A DNA stretch of 11,837 bases, from NCBI GenBank assembly GCA_013694495.1, contig JACDCH010000195.1:1-11837 (forward strand), read 5' to 3'. Below, one piece after another: positions 5,578-11,837 of this stretch (its first letter is position 1; each line of letters starts with the position of its first letter). Made by a program: the position numbers and the translations under genes. This DNA is from Acidimicrobiia bacterium (lineage in GTDB: Bacteria > Actinomycetota > Acidimicrobiia > Acidimicrobiales > JACDCH01). A model generated the notes under the pieces. It did no database searches, had not been told where the DNA came from, and was given only the letters and a program-made list of their open reading frames with translations.

Positions 5578-5595
5578 TTCACGTTTGCGGCGCCC

Positions 5596-6375
5596 TCAGG
5601 CCCCTTGGCCGAGGTTGCGGGCCAGGCCGCCGTCCATGGTGAACGTCGAGCCCGTGCAGTAGTCGGCGTCGCTCGACGCCAGGAAGACCGCCAGGCGGGC
5701 GATCTCGGCCGGCTCGGCGGCCCGCTTGAACGGGATGCTCTGCACCTGTTCCTCGAGCAGCGCCGGATCGTCGATGGCCGCCTGGTTGAACGGTGTCAGC
5801 ACCATGCCCGGCGCAAGGCTGTTGACGTTGATCCCGACTGGCGCCAGCTCGAGCGCGAGCGTGCGGGTCAGCATGCGCACCGCGCCCTTGGAGCAGTCGT
5901 AGTCCGCACCGCCGGCGTTCGGGATGTCCTCATGGACGGACGTGACGTTGATGATCTTGCCCCCGCCGCCCCGCTGCTTGCGCTCCTGGATGAACCGGCG
6001 GCAGCAGAAGAACGGCCCGTAGACGTTCGTACGGATGGCGGTGTCCCACGTCTCGGTCGAGAGATCAGCGACGTCGGTGCCCGACGCGTCGACGCCAGCG
6101 TTGTTCATGAGGATGTCGACGGTGCCGAACGCGGCGATGGCCTGGTCGAACGCAGCCGCGACCTGGTTCTCGTCGCTGATGTCGAGCTGGACGACGATCG
6201 CCTCGCGTCCCGCTGACTCGACCTGATCGCGCGTTGCGGCGGCGCCGGCGGCGTCGTGGAGGTAGGTGACCACGACATCGGCGCCCTCCTCGGCGAAGGC
6301 GGCGGCGGTGGCTTGGCCGATGCCGGAATCCGACCCGGTGATCAGGGCGACCTTGCCTTGCAGTCGATCGGTCAT
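5596..6375 (-). CDS. Short-chain dehydrogenase/reductase, glucose 1-dehydrogenase-like
   Basis: 259 aa, typical for classical SDRs. It has the cofactor-binding motif TGSDSGIG (13-20), NNAG (91-94), Asn117, and catalytic Ser146, Tyr159 and Lys163 (YDCSK). The C-terminal DYCTGSTFTMDGG (238-250) is the usual SDR end. It would catalyse NAD(P)-dependent oxidation or reduction of an alcohol. Members with this layout are often annotated as glucose 1-dehydrogenase, but SDR substrates cannot be read reliably from sequence. The ATG overlaps the stop of the GH15 gene as ATGA (6375-6372), so translation is probably coupled. If the GH15 enzyme releases glucose, this enzyme could oxidise it to gluconolactone and supply NAD(P)H. 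No signal peptide, so cytoplasmic. Confidence 0.93.
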   Translation of the reverse strand: MTDRLQGKVALITGSDSGIGQATAAAFAEEGADVVVTYLHDAAGAAATRDQVESAGREAIVVQLDISDENQVAAAFDQAIAAFGTVDILMNNAGVDASGTDVADLSTETWDTAIRTNVYGPFFCCRRFIQERKQRGGGGKIINVTSVHEDIPNAGGADYDCSKGAVRMLTRTLALELAPVGINVNSLAPGMVLTPFNQAAIDDPALLEEQVQSIPFKRAAEPAEIARLAVFLASSDADYCTGSTFTMDGGLARNLGQGA

Positions 6376-8210
6376 GTCGTCTCCTGTGGTTGGCGATCGG
6401 TGTGCTGGACGGCTTCGGTGATCCGCCAGGCGGCGTTGATGAGCCCGACGTGGGAGAAGGTCTGGGGGAAGTTGCCGAGGAGCGGGCCGCCGCCGGGGAC
6501 GGCCTCCTCGGCGAGCAGCCCGAGATCATTGGCGTAGGAGGCTGCGTTCCTGAACCACGTCTCGGCCCTCCCGACGTCACCGGCGAGGGCGAAGCACTCG
6601 GCGAGCCAGAACGTGCACAGCAGGAAGCCGCTGTCGTCGTCGTGCCAGCGCCGGATGAGCCCTCCGGCGCCGAGGCCGCGTTCGATCGCGTCGATCGTCG
6701 CGCGCATCCGTTCGTCGTCGGCGGGGAGGAACCCGACGAGGGGCAGGAGCAGCACCGATGCGTCGAGCTCGTCGGAGGCCAACGCGCCGGTGTAGGCGCC
6801 CGCTGCCGCGCTCCAGGCCTGCTCGAGCATGGTGGCGCGGATCTCGTCGCGGGCGAGCGCCCACCGCTCGGGGTCGACGCCGGGCCCGAGTCGGTCGGCG
6901 AGGGAGATGGCCCGGTCGAGGGCCACCCAGCACATCACCTTCGAGGAGACGTAATGCCGTTGGCGGTCCCGCGCCTCCCACATGCCGGCGTCGGGCTCGT
7001 GCCAGTGCGCGGCTGCCCGGTCGGCGAGCTCGATGAGCAGCACCTGGACCCGTTCGTTGAGCTCGCCGAGCTCGTCGCGCAGCAGGTGGACGGCGTCGAG
7101 CACCTCGCCGAGCACGTCGAGCTGCACCTGGTCCCAGGCCTCGTTCCCGACCCGAACGGGTGCGCTGTCGTGGTAGCCGGCGAGGTGCTCAAGTGTGTGC
7201 TCGCTCAGGTCTCGCTCGCCGCCGACGCCGTACATGATCTGGAACTGCTCGTCGCCGACCTCGCCGGCGGCGTTGGTGAACCAGTCGATGATGCGAGCCG
7301 GTTCGGTGGGGCACGCGGCGATCCAGAGCGACCTGACGGTCAGGCTGAGGTCGCGCAGCCACGCGTACCGGTAGTCGAAGTTGAGGTCGCCCCCCATCCG
7401 CTCCGGCAGCGACGTCGTCGCCGCCGCCACGATGGCCCCCGACGGCTGGTACGTCAGGCCCTGGAGGACGATCGAGCTTCGCCGCACCTCGTCGCCGAAG
7501 CGACCTCGGTAACCCCGGTGGGCGTCCGACCAGGACTGCCAAGCCGACACCGTGTCCTCGACGCTGACCTGCTCGTCCTCGTCCTCGTCGGGAGCCTCGG
7601 TGTCGAACGCCCCCCGGTACTGAGCGCGGAATTCGACGACGTCGCCGGGGCCGACGGTGAACTCGCCCCGAGCGGAGCCGCCGGCGCAGCGCAGCGCCAC
7701 CGGTGTGCGCAGCGTGACCTGGGTGGGCCCGCCCCTGGCGACGACCAGGCCGTCGACGGAGCGGACGTGCGGGGTGGTGCGCCCGTACTCCATCCGGGGG
7801 GCGAAGTCCACGTCCATGGCGACGTTGCCGCTGATGCCCTCGACCCGGCGCAGGAGGACGTGGGGCGAGCGGCGGCCGAGGTCGTGGCCGCGCGCGCCGG
7901 CCTGGGTGGCGGCGACGTCGGTGAGCGCCACCTCGCCGTGCGCCGTTCGCATCACGGACCGGAGGACGAGGCTGTCGCCCACGTACGCCCGCGCCGTTTC
8001 GAAGGCCGTCACGGGTCGGATCGACCAGTGACCCGCGTCAGGATCGAGCAGCCGGCCGAAGATCGATGCCGAGTCGAACCGCGGGGCGCACCACCAGTCG
8101 ATCGAGCCCCGACGGTCGACGAGGGCGGCGCTGTGGCAGTCGGAGATGAAGCCGTAGTCGGCGATCGGCGGCTGGCGCCGCCCAGTGGAGGTCACTGCGT
8201 CGGCTGACAC
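6372..8210 (-). CDS. Glycoside hydrolase family 15 trehalase/glucoamylase
   Basis: 612 aa, typical of bacterial GH15. The N-terminal beta-sandwich begins IADYGFISDCHSAALVDRRG then SIDWWCAPRFDS, near-diagnostic of the mycobacterial-type cytoplasmic trehalases as I recall them. The (alpha/alpha)6 catalytic domain starts near residue 235. YAWLRD (282-287) contributes substrate-binding residues. Glu412 in GMWEARD is the likely general acid and Glu568 in LLAEEAVP the likely general base. It hydrolyses an alpha-linked glucoside with inversion, probably trehalose to two glucose; a glucoamylase acting on maltooligosaccharides is the alternative. No signal peptide. The GTG start at 8210 is immediately adjacent to the msrB TAG (TAGGTG), and the stop overlaps the SDR start. 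No separate ribosome site is visible, so coupling to msrB is likely. Confidence 0.94.
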   Translation of the reverse strand: MSADAVTSTGRRQPPIADYGFISDCHSAALVDRRGSIDWWCAPRFDSASIFGRLLDPDAGHWSIRPVTAFETARAYVGDSLVLRSVMRTAHGEVALTDVAATQAGARGHDLGRRSPHVLLRRVEGISGNVAMDVDFAPRMEYGRTTPHVRSVDGLVVARGGPTQVTLRTPVALRCAGGSARGEFTVGPGDVVEFRAQYRGAFDTEAPDEDEDEQVSVEDTVSAWQSWSDAHRGYRGRFGDEVRRSSIVLQGLTYQPSGAIVAAATTSLPERMGGDLNFDYRYAWLRDLSLTVRSLWIAACPTEPARIIDWFTNAAGEVGDEQFQIMYGVGGERDLSEHTLEHLAGYHDSAPVRVGNEAWDQVQLDVLGEVLDAVHLLRDELGELNERVQVLLIELADRAAAHWHEPDAGMWEARDRQRHYVSSKVMCWVALDRAISLADRLGPGVDPERWALARDEIRATMLEQAWSAAAGAYTGALASDELDASVLLLPLVGFLPADDERMRATIDAIERGLGAGGLIRRWHDDDSGFLLCTFWLAECFALAGDVGRAETWFRNAASYANDLGLLAEEAVPGGGPLLGNFPQTFSHVGLINAAWRITEAVQHTDRQPQETT

Positions 8211-8663
8211 CTACGAGGGGTTCACGCGGTCGGCGGGTGCGAGGGCGGAGGCGTTGATGCAGTACCGCTTCCCGGTGGGCGCCGGTCCGTCGCCGAAGAC
8301 GTGCCCCAGGTGGCCGCCGCAGCGTCGGCACCGGACCTCCGTGCGGGGTATGCCCATACGCAGATCGCGCTGCAGTTCGACGTTCTCGCTCTCGGCGTCG
8401 GTGAAGCTCGGCCAGCCGGTGCCGGACTCGAACTTGGTGTCGGCCCGGAACAGGGTCGCTTCGCACCCGGCGCAGCGGTACATGCCCTCGGCGTCCGGTT
8501 CCACCGAAGGGCCACCGAACGGGGCGTCGGTCCCATGGCGCCGCAGCACGTGGAACTGCTCGGGCGTCAGCTGCGCCGCCCACTCGACGTCGGTCCTGGC
8601 GACCTCGCGTTCCTCGCCCTTGGGCCTGCGCAGCCGGTGGAGGAGTGAGGCGACGACGCTCAT
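8211..8663 (-). CDS. msrB: Peptide-methionine (R)-S-oxide reductase MsrB
   Basis: 150 aa. It reduces methionine-R-sulfoxide in proteins. All hallmarks are present: the zinc ligands CAGC (Cys64, Cys67) and CRRC (Cys112, Cys115), the FESGTGWPSF loop (78-87), GGHLGHVF (116-123) with His118 and His121, and the catalytic Cys135 in RYCINAS. No other cysteine is present, so there is no resolving Cys and recycling would rely on an external thiol. Residues 1-22 are a basic extension without a clear signal peptide. The ATG at 8663 lacks a good ribosome site and overlaps the stop of an 11-codon upstream frame as ATGA. The GH15 gene starts at the next base after its stop. The first gene of a probable msrB-GH15-SDR transcript. 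Confidence 0.96.
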   Translation of the reverse strand: MSVVASLLHRLRRPKGEEREVARTDVEWAAQLTPEQFHVLRRHGTDAPFGGPSVEPDAEGMYRCAGCEATLFRADTKFESGTGWPSFTDAESENVELQRDLRMGIPRTEVRCRRCGGHLGHVFGDGPAPTGKRYCINASALAPADRVNPS

Positions 8664-8695
8664 CCGGTGCGCCGTGTGGTGGAGGGAGCTTTCAT
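8660..8695 (-). CDS. Possible 11-codon leader peptide overlapping the msrB start
   Basis: ATG at 8695-8693 opens MKAPSTTRRTG and ends in a TGA (8662-8660) that overlaps the msrB ATG as ATGA. Termination there could feed ribosomes to msrB, which has no good Shine-Dalgarno of its own. The leader also lacks a clear one. In GC-rich DNA short frames like this arise by chance, so this is a hypothesis. Confidence 0.22.
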   Translation of the reverse strand: MKAPSTTRRTG

Positions 8696-8812
8696 CCGGT
8701 TAGAGCTATCCCGTGCGGGTCGGTGCAACACCTGGCTGCGCCGATCGTTCTCCAACTCGTTCGATTCGCGAGCGGGCGACGTCACAACCGGGTGCGTGCA
8801 CGAGCCGGGGCG

Positions 8813-9469
8813 TCACGCCGGGGCCAGCAGGTCGGCGGCGCCGAAGGCGGAGTCGAACCGGTCGCACCACAGCACGACGCTCGTGAACGCCGACAGGTCG
8901 GCGTCGCCGGGCAACGTGTAGTTCTGGCTGCCGAGGTTGCCCTGGAGACGCCCGAGGCTGAGGTACGTGTCGTCGAAGTCGCCCTCGGGACCGTCGGCCG
9001 GGGTGGTCGAGAGGTACACGTAGACGTCGGGGCCGTTGTCGGTCGCCAGCTCCTCCAGCCGCAGGATCCGGGACCCGTCGGCCAGCTCGAGGACGCGCAC
9101 CCTGCCCGTCGTGCCGTGGTCACGCGAGATGAACGACCCCGAGCGCAGCTCGACCGGCTCGACCGGCTCGACCGGCTCGGTGGCCGGTGGCTGTGGCTGT
9201 GGCGGCGGGGCCGGCGTCGTCGCGGGCTCGGTGACGCGCGGAGCGGGGGCGCCGAGGAGCGTCGTGCTCGTCGACGTGGAGGTCGGCCCGCGGGGGAGGG
9301 CGGCCACGGCCACCACCGGGATGGGGTCGTCGACCCGCTCGTCGATCCAGAGCTTGTGGGGTTGGAACCAGAAGAGGACGAACACGAGGAGGCCGGCGCC
9401 CGCCGCCACGGCGGCGACGACCACCCACCTCCGTCGCGAGCCGGCGGGCGGTGCAGCAGCGGTGGTCAT
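8813..9469 (-). CDS. Membrane-anchored DM13-domain protein
   Basis: 218 aa. A basic start (SRRRW) precedes one membrane helix at about residues 15-36, giving an N-in, C-out anchor. WFQPHKLWIDERVDD follows the helix. Residues 60-107 are a Thr/Pro/Ser-rich flexible linker ending in a triple Glu-Pro-Val repeat. Residues 108-216 form a DM13 domain (RSGSFISRDHGTTGRVRVLEL, then DVYVYLS, LGNLGSQNYTLP-like segment, and VVLWCDRF) with the conserved Cys202, the only cysteine. DM13 domains have been predicted to act in extracytoplasmic redox reactions or electron transfer. Its neighbours upstream are a four-helix protein and a molybdenum oxidoreductase, which fits. ATG 9469 is the first start after an in-frame stop; AGGAGG lies 26 nt upstream, too far to serve it directly. 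Confidence 0.92.
   Translation of the reverse strand: MTTAAAPPAGSRRRWVVVAAVAAGAGLLVFVLFWFQPHKLWIDERVDDPIPVVAVAALPRGPTSTSTSTTLLGAPAPRVTEPATTPAPPPQPQPPATEPVEPVEPVELRSGSFISRDHGTTGRVRVLELADGSRILRLEELATDNGPDVYVYLSTTPADGPEGDFDDTYLSLGRLQGNLGSQNYTLPGDADLSAFTSVVLWCDRFDSAFGAADLLAPA
9149..9175 (+). repeat. Three tandem 9-bp units inside the DM13 gene
   Basis: CTCGACCGG occurs three times in a row (9149-9157, 9158-9166, 9167-9175). The minus strand encodes Glu-Pro-Val repeats at the end of the linker. The unit length keeps the frame, so linker length could vary between strains by slippage. Confidence 0.85.
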
Positions 9470-9486
9470 CGGTGAAACCCAACCAC
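9466..9486 (-). CDS. Possible six-codon leader peptide coupled to the DM13 gene
   Basis: A GTG at 9486-9484 is preceded by AGGAGG (9501-9496) at 9-nt spacing, an ideal ribosome site. It encodes MVGFHR and stops at TGA (9468-9466), overlapping the DM13 ATG as ATGA. The DM13 gene has no other start between this site and its upstream in-frame stop. The good ribosome site therefore seems to serve the mini-frame, with the DM13 protein made by re-initiation. Chance cannot be excluded. Confidence 0.4.
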   Translation of the reverse strand: MVGFHR

Positions 9487-9522
9487 GTCGTCAACCCTCC
9501 TGCATCCGGACAGGCCCGGTGT

Positions 9523-10014
9523 TCATGGTTTCGTTCGCGGCGATGGTCCGATGGCGGATGCTTCGGTCAGGTCGTTCCCGTCCGGGGTCGTTCGGCGCCG
9601 CCGCATCAGCCACCACCCGATGCCGACGACCCCGACGACGGCGCAGAACCGTGCCAGCCCGGTGCCGTACTGGCGCGAGAGCGCGGTCGGGTTGGCCTCT
9701 TGATAGCCGTAGCGGCGCACGAAGGGCAGGCCGATGAGCACGAGGCTCCCCACCGTGAGCAGCACCCAGCGCAGCGGGACCCAGGCCGAGTCGGGCACGA
9801 TGCGGTGGAGGCCGGCGCCCACCAGCAGCACGACCGGCACGAGCAGCAGGTCGTGGAACAGCGCCGCGCTGACGACCCACCGGCCCCACGACCCGATCTC
9901 GACCTCGTCGGCGCCGAGGACACCGACGATTGCGAACACCATGACCGGAGCGCCGACGGCGAGCCCTGTCCACGACGCCCGGCTGCCGCCCAGAACGATC
10001 GACGGGCGCCTCAT
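9523..10014 (-). CDS. Four-helix membrane protein downstream of the Mo oxidoreductase
   Basis: 163 aa from ATG 10014, which overlaps the oxidoreductase stop as ATGA; a longer in-frame start at 10038 would intrude further. Hydrophobic segments at about residues 18-35, 47-70, 79-98 and 118-137 suggest four helices, followed by a basic loop (RRRR, 138-141) and a short polar tail. His54 and His70 border the second helix and could bind heme, but no family is recognised and only one cysteine (Cys124) is present. The coupled start suggests it works with the Mo oxidoreductase, perhaps as an added membrane subunit. The DM13 gene follows after 53 bp. Confidence 0.85.
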   Translation of the reverse strand: MRRPSIVLGGSRASWTGLAVGAPVMVFAIVGVLGADEVEIGSWGRWVVSAALFHDLLLVPVVLLVGAGLHRIVPDSAWVPLRWVLLTVGSLVLIGLPFVRRYGYQEANPTALSRQYGTGLARFCAVVGVVGIGWWLMRRRRTTPDGNDLTEASAIGPSPRTKP

Positions 10015-11138
10015 CGCACCTCGAGCCGCGTGACCCACTTCGTCTGCAGCACACCAGGGCGGTTCGGCCCGATGAGGCGCGCCGGGTAGCCGTGATCGAT
10101 GTGCAAGGGCTCGCCACCGAGCTCGAGGGCGAGCAAGGTGTCGGCGTCAGCCGCCTGACCGCCGTTCAGCTCCGACGACCCGTACCGGCCGGCCTCCTCC
10201 AGCGACCGCACGACCACCTCCGCTCCGGGGGCGGCGCCGGCCAGGGCCAACAGGTCGCGGACGGGGACGCCGCGCCAACGGGCCGATGCCGACCACCCCT
10301 CGACGCAGGCGATCGGTAGAACCGCCTCGCGCTGGGGCAGCGCTCGCAGGTCGGCGAGCGTGAGATCGAGAGGCTGGTCCACGGCGCCGTCGACGACGAG
10401 GCGCCAGCCGCGGTCGCGGGCCCGATCGACCACGCCGGCGGCGGCCGCTGTCTGGTTGATCGGCAGCCCCTGCGGCCCGACGCCCGGCTCGCGCTGGGCG
10501 AGCACGGACAGGTCGCCGAGCGGGGCCACGGTGCCGCCGGCCGTCGCCAGCACCACTGCGCCCGACGCCGCGGCCACGCCGCCGAGGAACGCCCGGCGAT
10601 CCGTGGGCGTGGCTCGGACGAGCGTCGGGTCGGCCGGCACACGGCGCAGGGCGTCGGCGGTGATCGAAAGCTTCGCTCCGATGTGGGCCACGAGACCGCC
10701 CATCGTCAGCCACGCCGCCCAGTAGTGGCCGGTGGGGAAGTAGAAGGGGAACGGGTACCAGCGGGCCACGTTGGCGACGCCGGTGCCCAGCAGGAACAGC
10801 GAGCCCCCGACGAGCGGCAGCAGGGCCAACCGCTCGATGGCGTGGGCCACCGACCGGACCGGCGGCAGCTTCACGAAGTGGGGGAAGACCACCCAGAGCT
10901 TCGCGAGCAGCAGCGGCACCGACGCCGTGCCGGTGACGACGTGGAGGCCTTGCGTGACCCGGTAGAGGCCGGCGGGCCGGGCCGGGAAGTCGAACCACGA
11001 GGGCGGGTGCTGCGCGAAGTGCGACCAGAGCCCGGTGAGGAAGCAGACGCTGAAGCTCACGCCGAGGGCGATCCCGAGCACGGCCGCGGATCGGCCCTCG
11101 TGCAGCTTCGACTCGAACCGCTCTTCGGGCGCCCTCAT
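10011..11138 (-). CDS. Cytochrome b-like membrane domain fused to a molybdopterin oxidoreductase domain
   Basis: 375 aa from ATG 11138; sequence upstream is the dispersed repeat and not coding. Residues 15-160 carry four helices of cytochrome b561/YedZ-like character, with His66 (QGLHVVTG) and His152 (VAHIGAK) in helices 2 and 4 as candidate heme ligands. A fifth hydrophobic segment at 181-204 begins RRAFLGG, a twin-arginine-like sequence in mid-protein. Residues 225-375 are a sulfite-oxidase/YedY-type (PF00174-like) molybdopterin domain with the Mo-ligating Cys278 in ACVEGWSASARWRG and the end GYPARLIGPNRPGVLQTKW. Topology predicts the Mo domain outside the cytoplasm, exchanging electrons with heme b. 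Substrate unknown: sulfite, methionine sulfoxide or another S/N-oxide. The 4TM gene is coupled downstream. No strong ribosome site; CGGTG-AC-CACCG (11139-11150) abuts the start. Confidence 0.92.
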   Translation of the reverse strand: MRAPEERFESKLHEGRSAAVLGIALGVSFSVCFLTGLWSHFAQHPPSWFDFPARPAGLYRVTQGLHVVTGTASVPLLLAKLWVVFPHFVKLPPVRSVAHAIERLALLPLVGGSLFLLGTGVANVARWYPFPFYFPTGHYWAAWLTMGGLVAHIGAKLSITADALRRVPADPTLVRATPTDRRAFLGGVAAASGAVVLATAGGTVAPLGDLSVLAQREPGVGPQGLPINQTAAAAGVVDRARDRGWRLVVDGAVDQPLDLTLADLRALPQREAVLPIACVEGWSASARWRGVPVRDLLALAGAAPGAEVVVRSLEEAGRYGSSELNGGQAADADTLLALELGGEPLHIDHGYPARLIGPNRPGVLQTKWVTRLEVR

Positions 11139-11193
11139 CGGTGACCACCGGCGACTGATCGACCCGGCTGACGTTGAGCAACGACTCCAGCCT

Positions 11194-11322
11194 GCCGGAG
11201 GCGCTGGGGTCTGGGGCGGAGCCCCAGGAATCGGCCGCAGGGCGACGAAGTCGGCCGAGGACCGGAACAGCCCCGACGAAGTCGGGTCGTCACTACTCGA
11301 CCGAACGGAGCGAAGCGAGTGA
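11194..11322. repeat. Dispersed intergenic repeat, copy 2
   Basis: Second copy of the element at 1570-1698, in the same orientation. The main hairpin is CTGGGGC-GGA-GCCCCAG (11211-11227), one pair shorter than copy 1. The bulged CGGCC/GGCCG stem with GAA loop is conserved. The variable middle holds an extra hairpin CCCGAC-GAA-GTCGGG (11272-11286). It ends 12 nt from the stop codon of the minus-strand methyltransferase gene and lies upstream of the Mo oxidoreductase gene, so it may separate their transcripts. Confidence 0.85.
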
Positions 11323-11334
11323 GGTCGAAACGGT

Positions 11335-11837
11335 TCATGGGCGGACGCCGCGGGCGAACCAGCGGTTGTCGCCGACGTCGTTGCCCACGTGCACGAGGCC
11401 GGCGGCGGCCATGAGCCCGGGGATGCTGTCGGCGCCGACGACCGCCCAGGGGAACCACGGCCCGACCAGGCCTTCGGTCTCGACCCGCACGGTCTCCGTG
11501 GAGGTCGAGGTGCCCGGCGGGGCGACCTCGACGACCGCGTGGCCACCGGGGCGGAGCAGCTCGCGCACCCTGACCAGCAGGGCTTCCGGATCGCCGCCGA
11601 TGCCGACGTTGCCGTCGAGCAGCAGGGCGGCGCCCCAACGCCGCGCCCCCGGCAGGCGGTCGAAGACCGATCGGCACAGCACCGCCGCGCCCCGTCCCGC
11701 GGCCTCGACCGCAGCCGCTGGCGACGGGTCGACGCCGAGCGCCGGCCGACCGGCCGCGGCGAGGGCGGACACGATGCGCCCCGGTCCGCACCCGATGTCC
11801 AGCACCGGATCGGGTAGCGAGCGGAGCAGGGCGTGCT
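11335..11837 (-). CDS. Class I SAM-dependent methyltransferase, 5' end outside the window
   Basis: The stop is at 11335-11337 and the frame runs off the right edge, so the N-terminus is missing; at least 166 residues are visible. Motif I is VLDIGCGPGR (about 11776-11805), preceded in frame by ALLRSLPDP, so translation does not start at the GTG 11805. Later GVDPSPAA (acidic loop after strand 2), LLLDGNVGIGGD (motif near strand 4) and LLRPGGHAVVEV (post-motif III) complete a Rossmann methyltransferase. The C-terminal part ends NRWFARGVRP. It would transfer a methyl group from S-adenosylmethionine; the acceptor cannot be told. It is upstream of the Mo oxidoreductase, separated by repeat copy 2. 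Cytoplasmic. Confidence 0.92.
   Translation of the reverse strand, partial: HALLRSLPDPVLDIGCGPGRIVSALAAAGRPALGVDPSPAAAVEAAGRGAAVLCRSVFDRLPGARRWGAALLLDGNVGIGGDPEALLVRVRELLRPGGHAVVEVAPPGTSTSTETVRVETEGLVGPWFPWAVVGADSIPGLMAAAGLVHVGNDVGDNRWFARGVRP

Noticed and set aside
5310..5582. 90-codon minus-strand open frame in the gap before the SDR gene
   Set aside because: No ribosome site, no family resemblance, Ser/Arg-rich composition, and the plus strand shows the better coding periodicity.
6390..8207. 605-codon plus-strand open frame opposite the GH15 gene
   Set aside because: It mirrors the GH15 gene almost exactly. The minus strand encodes the conserved family motifs and catalytic glutamates; the plus frame has no recognisable domain.
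8664..8812. Promoter for msrB around TTGCAC and GGGATAG on the minus strand
   Set aside because: The elements match housekeeping or SigF patterns only partly, and the spacing (about 11-13 nt) is too short for either.
11139..11546. N-terminal extension of the Mo oxidoreductase
   Set aside because: The extension would run through repeat copy 2 and the end of the methyltransferase gene and is low-complexity Pro/Ser/Arg. The ATG at 11138 begins just before the first helix.

Overview
The window is GC-rich (roughly 70%), densely coding DNA with GTG starts and few strong intrinsic terminators. Several genes point to an actinobacterium: a maleylpyruvate-isomerase/DinB-type gene of the mycothiol-dependent group, a SigF/SigB-type sigma factor with partner-switching proteins, a DM13 anchor protein and a mycobacterial-type GH15 trehalase. 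An Acidimicrobiia-like or other deep actinobacterial lineage is my guess. No rRNA, tRNA, CRISPR array, phage or intact insertion sequence is visible.

Left end (1-2030): a two-gene plus-strand operon encodes a degenerate RsbW-like protein (153-542) and a group 3 sigma factor (555-1379). A minus-strand STAS anti-anti-sigma gene (1710-2030) converges on it. The 330 bp between them hold several hairpins and the first copy of a dispersed repeat. The STAS gene is the last of a tight minus-strand set that also contains a DsbA-like protein with a CPWT motif (2052-2666) and a TIGR03083-type enzyme (2678-3322).

Middle (3323-5595): three minus-strand genes are more loosely spaced. They are a DoxX/DUF417-like membrane protein with a C-terminal transposase-type helix-turn-helix (3426-4133), a Gly/Asp/Glu-rich disordered protein (4287-4748) and a small four-helix membrane protein (4827-5309). 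Clear hairpins separate them. A SigF-like promoter candidate lies before the disordered-protein gene and another before the sigma operon. The 286 bp gap at 5310-5595 contains a plus-strand stretch with coding-like codon periodicity but no start codon, possibly a gene remnant.

Right half (5596-11837): all genes are on the minus strand. Read 5' to 3' they are a partial SAM methyltransferase, repeat copy 2, a cytochrome-b/molybdopterin oxidoreductase fusion, a four-helix membrane protein coupled by ATGA, a DM13 anchor protein, MsrB, a GH15 trehalase/glucoamylase that starts directly after the msrB stop codon, and an SDR dehydrogenase coupled by ATGA. Two modules are suggested: an extracytoplasmic redox unit (Mo oxidoreductase, membrane protein, DM13) and a stress-recovery unit (methionine sulfoxide repair, trehalose to glucose, glucose oxidation).

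The strongest non-gene signal is the dispersed repeat. Two copies about 9.6 kb apart both begin 11-12 nt downstream of a minus-strand stop codon, and they carry a hairpin whose two arms change length together. The window reads as a general stress locus with redox functions. Regulation of the downstream genes by the sigma factor is inference from promoter-like motifs.
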